64,000 bases of DNA from the NCBI RefSeq assembly GCF_002864685.1, contig NZ_NMQZ01000005.1, positions 62,001 through 126,000 of the forward strand, read 5' to 3'. This document shows positions 27,781-36,768 of this stretch, piece by piece. This stretch comes from Alloalcanivorax mobilis. Lineage in GTDB: Bacteria; Pseudomonadota; Gammaproteobacteria; Pseudomonadales; Alcanivoracaceae. The notes beneath the pieces are model-generated. The model was not told the origin of the DNA and ran no database searches. It saw nothing but the letters and a program-made list of their open reading frames with translations. How positions within the stretch are numbered: position 1 is the stretch's first letter; the number at the start of each line of letters is the position of its first letter. The translations under genes and the position numbers were made by a program.

Positions 27781-28472
27781 TCGAAGGCAAAAGCGTATTG
27801 GCGCTGATCACCGCCCGTGGCGGCTCCAAGGGGATTCCCGGCAAGAACATCAAACCCCTCGCCGGCAAGCCGCTGATCGCCTGGTCCATCGAGGCGGCCC
27901 GCGCGTCGCGATACGTGGACCGGTTGGTGGTGTCCAGCGACGCCGGCGACATCCTCGAGGTGGCGCGCCGCTACGGGGCGGAAGTACCGTTCACCCGGCC
28001 CGAGGCGCTGGCGGCGGATGACACCGGCAGCATGGAGGTGATTCTGCACGCTCTGCAGGCGCTGGATCAGCCCTACGATTATCTGTTGCTGCTGCAACCG
28101 ACCTCGCCGTTTCGTACCGCCGCCGACATCGACGACGCCCTGGAACAGACCGTTCGCGAGGGCGCTTCGTTGACCGTCTCGGTGGCCCGTCTCAAGAAAC
28201 ATCCGATGTTCATGTACAAAGTGGAAGGCGGCAAACTGGTGCCGTTTTTCGACAACTCGGGTACCCAATTGCGGCGCCAGGATATGCCCGCCGCGTTCGA
28301 GCATAACGGCGCCTTGTACATCGCCCGGGTGCCGTACCTGTTGCAAGCGCGCAGTTTTAACACCCCGGAAGCGACCCCCTATGTGATGGACGGCCCGGTC
28401 AACCTGGACATCGACACCCCGGAAGACTGGGAGCAGGCCGAGCGGCTGGCCGCCCGTCTCGGGCTGGCCTGA
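27777..28472 (+). CDS. neuA: CMP-N-acylneuraminate cytidylyltransferase
   Basis: NeuA activates sialic acid with CTP to give the CMP-sugar donor. The 231-residue protein has the signature ARGGSKGIPGKNIKPLAGKP near residue 13 and LLLQPTSPFRTAADID near 103. It is the single-domain form without the esterase domain seen in E. coli NeuA. It overlaps neuC by 4 nt and is followed after 9 nt by the polysialyltransferase-like gene, forming a tight neuB-neuC-neuA-GT operon. Confidence 0.87.
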   Translation: MIEGKSVLALITARGGSKGIPGKNIKPLAGKPLIAWSIEAARASRYVDRLVVSSDAGDILEVARRYGAEVPFTRPEALAADDTGSMEVILHALQALDQPYDYLLLLQPTSPFRTAADIDDALEQTVREGASLTVSVARLKKHPMFMYKVEGGKLVPFFDNSGTQLRRQDMPAAFEHNGALYIARVPYLLQARSFNTPEATPYVMDGPVNLDIDTPEDWEQAERLAARLGLA

Positions 28473-28481
28473 GGAGCGCCC

Positions 28482-29516
28482 ATGACTCGCACGGTGGCGG
28501 TCTACTTCACCAAGACCGAACTTGAGGTGCTCTCCTCGGAGATCATCGCCGGCACCTACGAGCACGGCAGTGACAATCTTCTCGTGCATCAGGGCCGGCG
28601 GGCGCCACAGATCATCCGTGAGCGCACTTTCCGCTCGGTGCTGCGTTTCGACGACGCCAAGCAAAGCGGCAAGCGGCGCGAGAAAGCGCGCATCGTCGAG
28701 AACCTGGAAGCGCTGGCGCACGCGGTGGGCGATGGCGGCGAAGTGCCCTCGGCCATTAAGCTGCATCTGCCGCGCACTTCAACGTCACGCTCCAATTACG
28801 CGATCCGCTTTCTGGAGAGGGCGTTTCCCCACGCCCGCGTGGAAATCTGTTTGATTCCCCACGGTTTGGTGAGCGTGGAAATCACGCCTTTGACTTTGAA
28901 GTACCGCTGGCGCTTTTTCCGCCGGCGCTGGCATCCGGTGCACCTGCTGTTCCCGGCGCTGCGCTACTACACCCCGAAAGGTGACCTGATCGGCGGTCTG
29001 GACCCGAAGGTGAGCACGGTCTACACCTTTCAGGGTATGCCCACGCCGTACCCGCTGGAGAAGACCCGTGAACTGAGCGGCGCGCGGGAATATCTGCAAG
29101 CGGCCTCCGAGGGCGCGCCCAGGCAACGCTGCGCTCTGATCATCGGGCAGCCGCTGGTGATGCATAACCGGCTCAGCGCCGGGCAAGAGAAGGCCGCCTC
29201 GGACCAGGTGGCGCAATGGCTCAGCGAGCACGGCTATCAACAGGTCTACTACAGCAAGCACCCGCGCAGCGGCGAGCACCTGGATTTCTACCAGGACCAG
29301 TACTCGATATTGCAACAACAGGGCGCGGTGGAGGTGGTGCTTTGTGAGCTGCGACCGGAGGTGGTGATCTCCTGCTACAGCACCGCGCTGGTAACCACCA
29401 AGGTGCTGTTTGGCGAGGACATCCGCGCGCTCTCGTTTGCTTTGGATAAAGTCGACCTGCCCAGCCGGGCGAGCCTGGGCGCCTATATGAACGGCGTCGG
29501 CGTGGAGTTGCTGTAA
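28482..29516 (+). CDS. Polysialyltransferase-like glycosyltransferase
   Basis: This 344-residue protein looks like the alpha-2,8-polysialyltransferase family (A-2_8-polyST). The recognisable points are an N-terminal donor fold, an HP-type motif (YYSKHPRSGEHLDFY near residue 262) and a downstream serine/threonine segment (EVVISCYSTALVTTKVLFG near 292) that together bind CMP-sialic acid in this group. Its place right after neuA fits the use of CMP-sialic acid. Whether it adds one residue or a chain cannot be told. I recognised the family by motif and context rather than by strong similarity. Confidence 0.65.
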   Translation: MTRTVAVYFTKTELEVLSSEIIAGTYEHGSDNLLVHQGRRAPQIIRERTFRSVLRFDDAKQSGKRREKARIVENLEALAHAVGDGGEVPSAIKLHLPRTSTSRSNYAIRFLERAFPHARVEICLIPHGLVSVEITPLTLKYRWRFFRRRWHPVHLLFPALRYYTPKGDLIGGLDPKVSTVYTFQGMPTPYPLEKTRELSGAREYLQAASEGAPRQRCALIIGQPLVMHNRLSAGQEKAASDQVAQWLSEHGYQQVYYSKHPRSGEHLDFYQDQYSILQQQGAVEVVLCELRPEVVISCYSTALVTTKVLFGEDIRALSFALDKVDLPSRASLGAYMNGVGVELL

Positions 29517-29529
29517 ACCGCGACATTGG

Positions 29530-30675
29530 TCAAGCGATGCGCGCGAAGAACTCTTGATAAAATTCGGTGGTGCGGTTTTTCTGTTGGGCGATTTCGTTCT
29601 CGTTGATACGAAGGTTGCCCCTTTCGTAATCGCTGGCCTTGCCGATCACGCGGTCGGCGAAGCCCGGGGTGGGTTGCACCACGCTGTCGGCCATGTCCAG
29701 GGATTGATACAGGTGCGAGACGCGGTCAAGCACCGCCATGCCGATGGTGTTGGCGTTCAGGGCGAGGCTGCAAACGTTGGCGTGAAAGCGGCTGCCGATC
29801 ACCAGTTCGCTGTGCTGATACACGGAAAACACCAGATTGGCGCCGGCCACATCCTGAATGCAAGGCGCCACCGAGATTTTCTTGCGTTTCAGAAAATCGT
29901 TCTGCCCTTCGAGCAGCGAGAAAATGGCCTTCAGGTCGCCGTGGATGTGCGGCACCAGCACCACATGCTTATTCTGGTGGTGCGAGAAATGCTCGATCAG
30001 GAGGGAAAGCTCCTGATAGTAGGCGTGTTTGTCGATGGGGCCATGCTGCTGGCTGAGCATGTCGAGTTGGTCGTCGGAAACATTGATGGCCACGTAGCTG
30101 GGCACCGGCATCATCGGGGCCTGGATCTCCGGCTCAAAGAAAAAGCCGCTGTCCAGCACCTCGCCAAAGGCGCCCTGGTACTTGCCGCGGAACTCGCGGT
30201 GCAGGTTGGCGACCGAGCCGTCGTTGCGGAACGCGATGCGCGTATTGTCACGCTCACGAACCTGGTCGAGGAACGCTTCCAGGCGTTGCAGATTGCCCGC
30301 TGGCACCTCTTTGTGCGGAAAGCAGCCGATGCTGGTGATCAGCATGGGCACGGTCAGGGCATCCAGGGCGCGCTGGTCGATGTCGATGGTGGTGCCGGTG
30401 GCGCTGTCGGGCACCCAGTAATCGAGAAAACCGCCGCCGCCGATAATCAGCAGGTCGAAACGGTTGGCGTGGTCGACGAAGTCCAGATCGAACGCGAGCT
30501 TGTCCGCATCGTGGTAATTTTTGTAGAACTTTCTGATTTCCTGTTGCTCTATGCTGGCGTTGTCACCGAGAACGCTGTGCAGAATCGAATAGAGGCCGCA
30601 GTGGCTGGCGTTGTCGCCAATATTGCCGATAAAGGACGCTACATGCAGAATTTTAAACTTGCTGCCGCTCAACAT
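29530..30675 (-). CDS. Polysaccharide pyruvyl transferase family protein
   Basis: This 381-residue protein of the polysaccharide pyruvyl transferase family (PF04230) uses phosphoenolpyruvate to add pyruvate ketals to sugars. The opening ILHVASFIGNIGDNASHCG and DLLIIGGGGFLDYW near residue 75 are the N-terminal glycine-rich motifs. SELVIGSRFHANVCSLALN near 290 is the conserved C-terminal GxRxHA-type motif. It converges on the sialic-acid operon with a 13-bp gap. It may pyruvylate a sugar of the same surface glycan; the acceptor is unknown. Confidence 0.82.
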   Translation of the reverse strand: MLSGSKFKILHVASFIGNIGDNASHCGLYSILHSVLGDNASIEQQEIRKFYKNYHDADKLAFDLDFVDHANRFDLLIIGGGGFLDYWVPDSATGTTIDIDQRALDALTVPMLITSIGCFPHKEVPAGNLQRLEAFLDQVRERDNTRIAFRNDGSVANLHREFRGKYQGAFGEVLDSGFFFEPEIQAPMMPVPSYVAINVSDDQLDMLSQQHGPIDKHAYYQELSLLIEHFSHHQNKHVVLVPHIHGDLKAIFSLLEGQNDFLKRKKISVAPCIQDVAGANLVFSVYQHSELVIGSRFHANVCSLALNANTIGMAVLDRVSHLYQSLDMADSVVQPTPGFADRVIGKASDYERGNLRINENEIAQQKNRTTEFYQEFFARIA

Positions 30676-30862
30676 AGGGCGTTCCCCCGGGTAAAAAGTC
30701 GTTTCTCCTCCGTGTTTTTTTTGAACTCCGCCCCGGCGGTCCTGCCTGGCCGTTTACAGTGTGATGAAATTCGAGGCTTCACCAGGGCCGGCCGGTGAGC
30801 GGGCGACGTGGTTTGGTTATCGAATGTTGCTATATTCTAATGGATGACCAGCGGGTAAATCT

Positions 30863-32359
30863 ATGACACAAGGGCCGCTCCGGCGGGATCAAGGCGTCAC
30901 GGCCTGGGACTATCGGCTCCCCCTGGTGCTGACCATGGCCGCCAGCGTGGTTCTTTCGCTGGTGTCGATGCACTATTCGCCGATTCTCAACCGCGACGGC
31001 ATGATGTACATCCATCTGGCGCGACTGATTGGCGACGGCCGGCTGGACAGTGCCCTGGCGCTGTTCGACTGGCCGTTCTTCCCGGCACTGCTGGCCGCCT
31101 TGAAGGCGCTGTTGCCGCTGCCGCTGATTCACATCGCCTATGGCACCAGCCTGCTGTTCGCGGCGCTCACCACCTGGATGCTGGTAGTGCTGATGCACCG
31201 GGCGGTGCCCACCGGCAATATCTGGTGGGCGGTGTTGCTGGCGCTGAGCCTGCCGGCCACCGATCAATATCGCCCGGATGTGCTGCGCGACTGGCCGGCC
31301 TGGTTCTTCATGTTGCTGTCGGTGTGGGTCTACCTGCGCTATTCCGCTGGCCACGCCTGGCGCTGGGCGCTGGCGTTCTCCGTGACGGTGCTGGTGGGCG
31401 CGCTGTTTCGCCTGGAAGTGGCGGTGATCGCCGCGCCGCTGTTTCTGCTTTCGCTGTTCGAGCGTGGCTACGGCTGGCGCGAGCGCATTCGCCTGTTCGC
31501 GTTGCCGCTGGTCGCCGGCGTGCTGCTGCTGGGGCTGTTGGTGATCGAGGGCGGGCGCTTCAGCCACCGGCTCTGGGATTATTGGAACACGGTCAACCCG
31601 CTGGTGATCTACGACGGCTTTCGCCAATCCGGTGACGCCCTGGCCGATGCGGTTCTGAACCGGTTTTCCCGGGACTACGGCGCCGCCATCCTGGCGGTCG
31701 GGTTGCTGGTGCTGATCCCGACGAAACTGATTCACTTTTTGTTCGGCCTGCTGCTGCCTTATGCGCTGGAGCGCCGTCACGGCGCCATTGATGGCGGGCC
31801 GGCGTTGCGCGTATACCGCTGGCTGGCATGGACCTGGTTGCTGCTGGTGACGGTGTTTCTGTTGCGCAACTACTACGCGTCATCACGCTACCTGGTGCCG
31901 CTGATGCTGTTCCTGATGCCGTTTTTGTATCTCGGGCTGGTGCGGTTGCGCGAGCGTACCGCTCATCGCGGGCTGTGGGCGCTGCTGGTGTTTCTGATCG
32001 TGCTGCACGGCTTGTCGGCGGCGATCGCCACCCGCGGGCCGGAGAAACTGGCGATCCGCGAGGCCGGCACCTGGGCCGGCGAGCATCTGCCCGCCGACGA
32101 TCGGGTCTACATTAACAATGGCCAAGTGAACTTCTACTCCGGCCGGCCCTATTTCCGGGGCTCCTCGAACAAGATCCTGGCGCCGCAAGAGGTCCACAGC
32201 GACTGGCAGGTGCTGGCGGTGCGCCGCGCCGACGAAGCGAAAACCCGGCAACGGCTGGACAATGAGTACCAGCTTCTGGAGCGCTTCGACAGTGAAGGCT
32301 CGGAGGTGGTGCTGGTGTTCGAAAAACTGGCCGTCAATAGCCAGCCAGCGGCTCAGTAG
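30863..32359 (+). CDS. GT39/ArnT-like membrane glycosyltransferase (putative)
   Basis: This 498-residue protein has about ten or more hydrophobic segments between residues 18 and 385 and a soluble C-terminal region (about 395-498). The first periplasmic loop carries ILNRDGMMYIHLARL, resembling the acidic motif of GT-C fold (GT39/ArnT-type) enzymes that use polyprenyl-phosphate sugars. Neighbouring LPS genes suggest a role in surface glycan or lipid A modification. It starts 187 bp from the divergent pyruvyl transferase and overlaps the LpxL-like gene by 7 bp at the 3' end. Confidence 0.6.
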   Translation: MTQGPLRRDQGVTAWDYRLPLVLTMAASVVLSLVSMHYSPILNRDGMMYIHLARLIGDGRLDSALALFDWPFFPALLAALKALLPLPLIHIAYGTSLLFAALTTWMLVVLMHRAVPTGNIWWAVLLALSLPATDQYRPDVLRDWPAWFFMLLSVWVYLRYSAGHAWRWALAFSVTVLVGALFRLEVAVIAAPLFLLSLFERGYGWRERIRLFALPLVAGVLLLGLLVIEGGRFSHRLWDYWNTVNPLVIYDGFRQSGDALADAVLNRFSRDYGAAILAVGLLVLIPTKLIHFLFGLLLPYALERRHGAIDGGPALRVYRWLAWTWLLLVTVFLLRNYYASSRYLVPLMLFLMPFLYLGLVRLRERTAHRGLWALLVFLIVLHGLSAAIATRGPEKLAIREAGTWAGEHLPADDRVYINNGQVNFYSGRPYFRGSSNKILAPQEVHSDWQVLAVRRADEAKTRQRLDNEYQLLERFDSEGSEVVLVFEKLAVNSQPAAQ

Positions 32360-33267
32360 GGCGAGCGCCGCCCCTCGGGCTGGTGTTTGAAGCGCTTGTG
32401 CACCCACAAGTACTGGTCCGGGTGCTTGCGCACATAGCGTTCGATGGTTTGGTTGATGGCGAGGGTGTCGGTTTCGTCGTCGCCGCAGGGAAAGTCCTCC
32501 AGCGCCGGGCCGAACTCGATTTCGTAGCGGCCGCCGGGCAGCCGGTAATGGGCGCAAGGGATCACCGCCGCTTTGCCCATTTTGGCGATCCGGCTGGTCG
32601 AGGTGATGGTGGCGGCGGGCACGCCGAAAAACGGCACGAACACGGCGTGCTCGGTGCCGTAGTCCTGATCCGGGGCGTACCAGACCACCTCGCCTTTGCG
32701 CAGAAGACGCACGGTCTGGCGCAGGTCGCGGCGATCCACCGAGTGCTTGACCCAACTGCCGCGGCCCTCGGTGATCAGGCGATCCAGCAAGGGGTTATCG
32801 TTGGGCCGGTAGACCACGCTGAACTCGAAGATCTTGCCAAGCAGGCGGCTGCCCACATCGATGCTGTTGAAGTGCATGCCCAGCAGCAGCACACCCTGGC
32901 CCCGGGCGCGGGCTGCTTCGAGGTGTTCCATGCCTTTTACGTGCAGGCGTTTGTCCAGATCCACGCGGCGGTTGTGGAAGCTGCCGGCCATCTCCAGGAT
33001 TGCTTCGCCGGTGCTCAGAAATACCCGCCGGGCCATCGCCTCGCGCTCGCTCTCGCTGAGCTCCGGGAAGCACAGGCGCAGATTGGTCAGCGTGACGCGC
33101 CGCCGCGACCCGCCCAGGCGCCAGGCGATTCGCCCCACGCAGCGGCCGATACCCAGTAGCAGGTCCCACGGCAACTGGCCGATCAGCCAGAACAGCGCCA
33201 GCCCCAGGCGGGTCGGCCACAGGCGCGGATCGCGAGGGTCGGTGGGGCGTTTTTTGCGTTGACCCAC
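32353..33267 (-). CDS. LpxL/LpxM-family lauroyl/myristoyl acyltransferase
   Basis: This late lipid A acyltransferase of 304 residues has one N-terminal membrane segment (LGLALFWLIGQLPWDLLLGI) and the catalytic H-x4-D motif (GMHFNSIDVG) near residue 131. FVPFFGVPAATITSTSRIA and the terminal YLWVHKRFKHQPEG are characteristic of LpxL. GTG 33267 is chosen for agreement with the LpxL N-terminus; a GTG at 33306 would overlap the upstream gene. It follows the O-antigen-ligase-like gene by 4 nt, so the two are cotranscribed. Confidence 0.88.
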   Translation of the reverse strand: MGQRKKRPTDPRDPRLWPTRLGLALFWLIGQLPWDLLLGIGRCVGRIAWRLGGSRRRVTLTNLRLCFPELSESEREAMARRVFLSTGEAILEMAGSFHNRRVDLDKRLHVKGMEHLEAARARGQGVLLLGMHFNSIDVGSRLLGKIFEFSVVYRPNDNPLLDRLITEGRGSWVKHSVDRRDLRQTVRLLRKGEVVWYAPDQDYGTEHAVFVPFFGVPAATITSTSRIAKMGKAAVIPCAHYRLPGGRYEIEFGPALEDFPCGDDETDTLAINQTIERYVRKHPDQYLWVHKRFKHQPEGRRSPY

Positions 33268-33271
33268 GGCG

Positions 33272-34444
33272 TCAGTGCACCACGGCCCGGGGGCGCACCG
33301 TTTCACGGGTGCTCAGGCAGGCGAGCATCAACGCCAGCGGCAGCCACAGGCTCATCCAACTGGGGTGGAACGGCACCAGAAGGTAGGCGCCATCGCTGAG
33401 CATGGCGAGCAAGCCGGGCAGCAGGCTGACCAGAAACACGGCGCCCTCGCGGTGGTTCTGATCGCTGTCGGGGAGCTTCCAGGCGGGCACCGCCCAGCTC
33501 GCCACGAACAGAACCAGGCCGATCAAGCCAGTGCTGTGCACCACCGCCAGCAGCACGTTGTCCGGGTGGGGGATCACCCGCAGGCCGTTTTGCAACTGCA
33601 CCATCAGGGAATCACCGGTTTCCTGGCTCAGCCCGTTGCCGATGATCGGGTGGCTGAAATACATGGATGCCTGGCGCAATACGTCGAAGTCCAGCGCCAT
33701 GTACAGCGCCACCGCGCCGGCCAGGGCGGCCAGCAAACGCTGGCGGTAGCGCAGCAGCACCCAGCCCAGGGCCATGATCAGCAGCATGGCGCCGGTTTGC
33801 CAGTGCACCAGCAGCAGGAACGTGAAGCCGACCAGGGCGCCAGTGCCGCGGCGCGCGCCCTTGGGGCTGAAGCCTTCATCCAGGGCCTGGGCCAGCAGAA
33901 TGAACGACGGCGCCACCAGCGCCATGGTGGAGAGCAGCGGCCCGGGCTGGGGCAAATTGAAAATCAGGCTGGCGGGCTCACTGAACAGTGGGCTGGAGAG
34001 CGGCTGAATGGTGTAATAGCTGACCATGATCACCGCCAGCATCACCATCGAGGTCATGGCGCCATTGGCGAGCGCTTGCTTAAGGGTGTGCCGGTAATAC
34101 ACATGCACCCAGCGCAGGGTGCCGACCAGAATAATGATCTGCACCACCGCGCGCACCGTGCGCGAGCTGTTGGCGTCCGCCGCCCAGGCCATGGTCAGCA
34201 GGGTCCAGCCGAGAAAGGCATAGAGTGGAATCAGCCAGGGGTCCAGCAAAAGCCGCTTGTCGCCGCTCACCAGAGCGCGGGTGAGCAGGGTCAGGGCGGG
34301 CAGAAAAAACAGCACATCCACCACATTGAGCATGGCAACGCGGGAGTGAAACAGAAAGGCGCTGGTGAACATGACCGCGAACGAAACCGTCAGCCACAGT
34401 CTTAGCCACCTCCCCTGTAGCACGTTGTGGCGCAATGCCGTCAT
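33272..34444 (-). CDS. O-antigen ligase/Wzy-like membrane protein
   Basis: This 390-residue polytopic protein with about ten membrane spans resembles the O-antigen ligase/polymerase family (Wzy_C). GLSQETGDSLMVQLQNGLRVIPHPDNVLLAVVHSTG is the large periplasmic loop region near residue 270, with the histidine typical of ligases (HPDNVLLAVVHSTGLIG). It may be the WaaL-type enzyme joining surface glycan to the core. ATG 34444 is preceded by AGGA. A longer frame to 34570 lacks membrane character. It forms a two-gene unit with the LpxL-like gene. Confidence 0.7.
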   Translation of the reverse strand: MTALRHNVLQGRWLRLWLTVSFAVMFTSAFLFHSRVAMLNVVDVLFFLPALTLLTRALVSGDKRLLLDPWLIPLYAFLGWTLLTMAWAADANSSRTVRAVVQIIILVGTLRWVHVYYRHTLKQALANGAMTSMVMLAVIMVSYYTIQPLSSPLFSEPASLIFNLPQPGPLLSTMALVAPSFILLAQALDEGFSPKGARRGTGALVGFTFLLLVHWQTGAMLLIMALGWVLLRYRQRLLAALAGAVALYMALDFDVLRQASMYFSHPIIGNGLSQETGDSLMVQLQNGLRVIPHPDNVLLAVVHSTGLIGLVLFVASWAVPAWKLPDSDQNHREGAVFLVSLLPGLLAMLSDGAYLLVPFHPSWMSLWLPLALMLACLSTRETVRPRAVVH

Positions 34445-34631
34445 ATCAGCCGATTCCTGTAGTTGCACATGATTTGCACTTGGTAATTGCACTTGATTGT
34501 CGCGGGCGATGGCGCCGCCCGGCGATGCCGGTGGCGAGCGGCAAAGTGTACTCAGCCCGGCGGCTCGCATCCACTGCCGCGCCGCCTTGCCGGCTCGTTC
34601 GCTATGCTACACTGCGCGCCATTATCTACCT

Positions 34632-34680
34632 TTTGAAAGCCGACCGTTTGAAAGCCGACCCTTTGGAAGCCGGGCCTTTG
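34632..34680 (+). repeat. 15-bp tandem repeat upstream of hldE
   Basis: Three imperfect copies of TTTGAAAGCCGACCG run from 34632 to 34676, with the start of a fourth. They lie about 40 bp before the hldE start codon, probably in its leader. The frame through the repeat is open and in phase with hldE but has no good start. Confidence 0.7.
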
Positions 34681-34718
34681 GACACCCTGATTCGCCGTCG
34701 CGGTCACAGGAGCTTACG

Positions 34719-36146
34719 ATGCAACACACCCCCATCCCCCCGTTTGGTCAGGCCCACGTGCTGGTGGCCGGCGATGTCATGCTGGACCGCTACTGGCATG
34801 GCCCCACCGGCCGCATTTCGCCGGAGGCGCCGGTGCCGGTGGTGCGTGTCACCGAGCTTGAAGACCGCCCCGGTGGTGCCGCCAACGTGGCGCTTAACAT
34901 GGCCGCGCTCGGTGCCCGTGCCGAACTGGTCGGGGTGACCGGCGACGACGAAGCCGCCGGGCTGCTCGAGGAGCGCCTGGCGGCCGCCGATGTCACCTGC
35001 CACTTTCAGAAAGTACAGGGTCTGCCGACGATTACCAAGCTGCGTGTGATCAGCCGTCAGCAGCAACTGCTGCGGTTGGATTTCGAGGAATCGTTCCAGG
35101 ATCAGGACCCGGTCCCCTTCACGGACAAGGTCAAAGCCGGTCTGGCGGGCTGCGGTGCCCTGGTGCTTTCGGACTACGCGAAAGGCGCGCTGCGCGATTG
35201 CCCCACGCTGATCAGCCTGGCGCGCCAGGCCGGTGTGCCGGTGCTGGTCGATCCCAAGGGCGCCGATTTCAGCCGCTACCGGGGGGCTACGCTTTTGACT
35301 CCCAATCTGGCCGAGTTCGAGGCGGTGGTGGGGCCGGTGCCGGACGAAAAGACCTTGCTGGAGAAAGGCCAGGCGTTGATGTCGGAACTGCAGCTGGACG
35401 CGCTGTTGATCACGCGCAGCGAAAAAGGCATGACGCTGCTGCGAGCGGGTAAACCGGAGCTGCACTTGCCGGCCCACGCCCGCGAGGTGTTTGATGTCAC
35501 CGGCGCCGGCGACACGGTGATTTCGACGCTGGCGGTGGCGCTCGCCGCCGGCGGCACCCTGGAGAACGCCGTGGCGCTGGCCAATATCGCCGCCGGCATC
35601 GTGGTCGGCAAGCTGGGCACCGCGGTGGTGTCGGCCCCGGAGCTGCGCCGCGCGGTGCATCGCACCGGCGGCATCGGGCGCGGCGTGATGAGCGAGGAAC
35701 AGCTGCTCACCGCCATCGAGGACGCCCGCGCCCAGGGCGAGAAAATTGTGTTCACCAACGGCTGCTTCGACATCATCCACGCCGGCCATGTCGGCTATCT
35801 GGACTCGGCCCGTCGTCTTGGCGACCGGTTGGTGCTGGCGGTCAACGGCGACGATTCGATTCGCCGGTTGAAGGGCGCGGGCCGGCCGATCAACTCCCTG
35901 GACCGCCGCATGGCGGTGCTCGCCGCGCTGGAAGCGGTAGACTACGTGGTGGCCTTCGACACCGACACTCCGGAACCGCTGCTTGAGAAGATCAAACCAG
36001 AGGTGCTGGTGAAAGGCGGCGACTACAGCGTCGATCAGGTGGTGGGCGCGGACATCGTCAAGGCCTATGGGGGCGAGGTGAGAGTGCTCGACTTTGTCGA
36101 GGACATTTCCACCACCCACATCGTGCAGAAGATCCGCGGGGAATAA
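34719..36146 (+). CDS. hldE: Bifunctional heptose-7-phosphate kinase/heptose-1-phosphate adenylyltransferase
   Basis: HldE makes ADP-heptose for the LPS inner core. The 475-residue protein (E. coli 477) has an N-terminal ribokinase-type domain (about 1-320; [38 protein letters not shown]) and a C-terminal cytidylyltransferase-fold domain (about 340-475; [18 protein letters not shown]). ATG 34719 is preceded by CAGGAG. It supplies the donor used by waaC and waaF encoded about 13 kb away. Confidence 0.97.
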   Translation: MQHTPIPPFGQAHVLVAGDVMLDRYWHGPTGRISPEAPVPVVRVTELEDRPGGAANVALNMAALGARAELVGVTGDDEAAGLLEERLAAADVTCHFQKVQGLPTITKLRVISRQQQLLRLDFEESFQDQDPVPFTDKVKAGLAGCGALVLSDYAKGALRDCPTLISLARQAGVPVLVDPKGADFSRYRGATLLTPNLAEFEAVVGPVPDEKTLLEKGQALMSELQLDALLITRSEKGMTLLRAGKPELHLPAHAREVFDVTGAGDTVISTLAVALAAGGTLENAVALANIAAGIVVGKLGTAVVSAPELRRAVHRTGGIGRGVMSEEQLLTAIEDARAQGEKIVFTNGCFDIIHAGHVGYLDSARRLGDRLVLAVNGDDSIRRLKGAGRPINSLDRRMAVLAALEAVDYVVAFDTDTPEPLLEKIKPEVLVKGGDYSVDQVVGADIVKAYGGEVRVLDFVEDISTTHIVQKIRGE

Positions 36147-36218
36147 GCGCACGGGCCCGCGTCAGCGGGGTCCTGTCCGACAGGCGGCCGCGATCCATCA
36201 ACGCAGAGCATACACGCC

Positions 36219-36683
36219 ATGACCACGCTCCCCGATTACCAGGCCCTGTTACGGGTGGCCCTCGAAGAAGCCCGCCTGGGGCTCGCCGAGGGCGGCATCC
36301 CGATTGGCGCCGCCCTGTTCGCGCACGATGGCACCTTGCTGGGTCGGGGGCACAACCGGCGTGTGCAGGAGAACGACCCGTCGGTGCACGCCGAGACCGA
36401 CGCCTTCCGCAAAGCCGGCCGCCAGCGCGATTACCGCTCCACCATCATGGTCACCACGCTGGCCCCCTGCTGGTACTGCTGTGGGCTGGTGCGGCAATTC
36501 GGCATCGGCACGGTGGTGGTGGGCGAGTCGCAAAATTTCGCCGGCGGCCTGCATTGGCTGCGCGAAAACGGCGTGCGGGTGATCGAACTGAATTCGCGGG
36601 AATGCGTCGCCCTGCTGGCGGATTACATTCGCGATCATCCCGAGGTCTGGCACGAAGACATTGGCGAAGCGCCGTCGTGCTGA
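36219..36683 (+). CDS. Nucleoside/cytosine deaminase (yeast FCY1-like)
   Basis: This 154-residue zinc-dependent deaminase has the zinc motif HAE (DPSVHAETDAFRKAG near residue 57) and PCWYC (TLAPCWYCCGLVRQFG near 84). The context (VVVGESQNFAGGLHWLRENG) is closest to the small yeast-type cytosine deaminases rather than bacterial CodA or tRNA deaminase TadA. It would convert cytosine to uracil, but related enzymes act on other amino-heterocycles. It stands alone after hldE. Confidence 0.8.
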   Translation: MTTLPDYQALLRVALEEARLGLAEGGIPIGAALFAHDGTLLGRGHNRRVQENDPSVHAETDAFRKAGRQRDYRSTIMVTTLAPCWYCCGLVRQFGIGTVVVGESQNFAGGLHWLRENGVRVIELNSRECVALLADYIRDHPEVWHEDIGEAPSC

Positions 36684-36707
36684 TCCGTTTCAACCGGTCA
36701 AGCGAGC

Positions 36708-36729
36708 AAGCGCGCCCCGGGGCGCGCTT
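36708..36729. terminator. 22-bp perfect palindrome between convergent genes
   Basis: AAGCGCGCC-CCGG-GGCGCGCTT is a perfect palindrome between the stop codons of the deaminase (plus) and the SDR gene (minus). There is no long T-tract, so its efficiency is uncertain, but the position suits a bidirectional terminator. Confidence 0.55.
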
Positions 36730-36768
36730 AATGTCATTGGCTGGTGGCGTCTGTTGTCAGAGCGCCGT

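Noticed and set aside
25589-28472. Legionaminic or pseudaminic acid pathway instead of sialic acid
   Set aside because: The dehydratase, aminotransferase and acetyltransferase genes needed for those sugars are not in the window; they could lie elsewhere, so this is only disfavoured.
34497-34718. N-terminal extension of HldE through the 15-bp repeat
   Set aside because: The frame is open, but the start at 34719 has CAGGAG and matches family length; the upstream part contains only repeat-derived residues.
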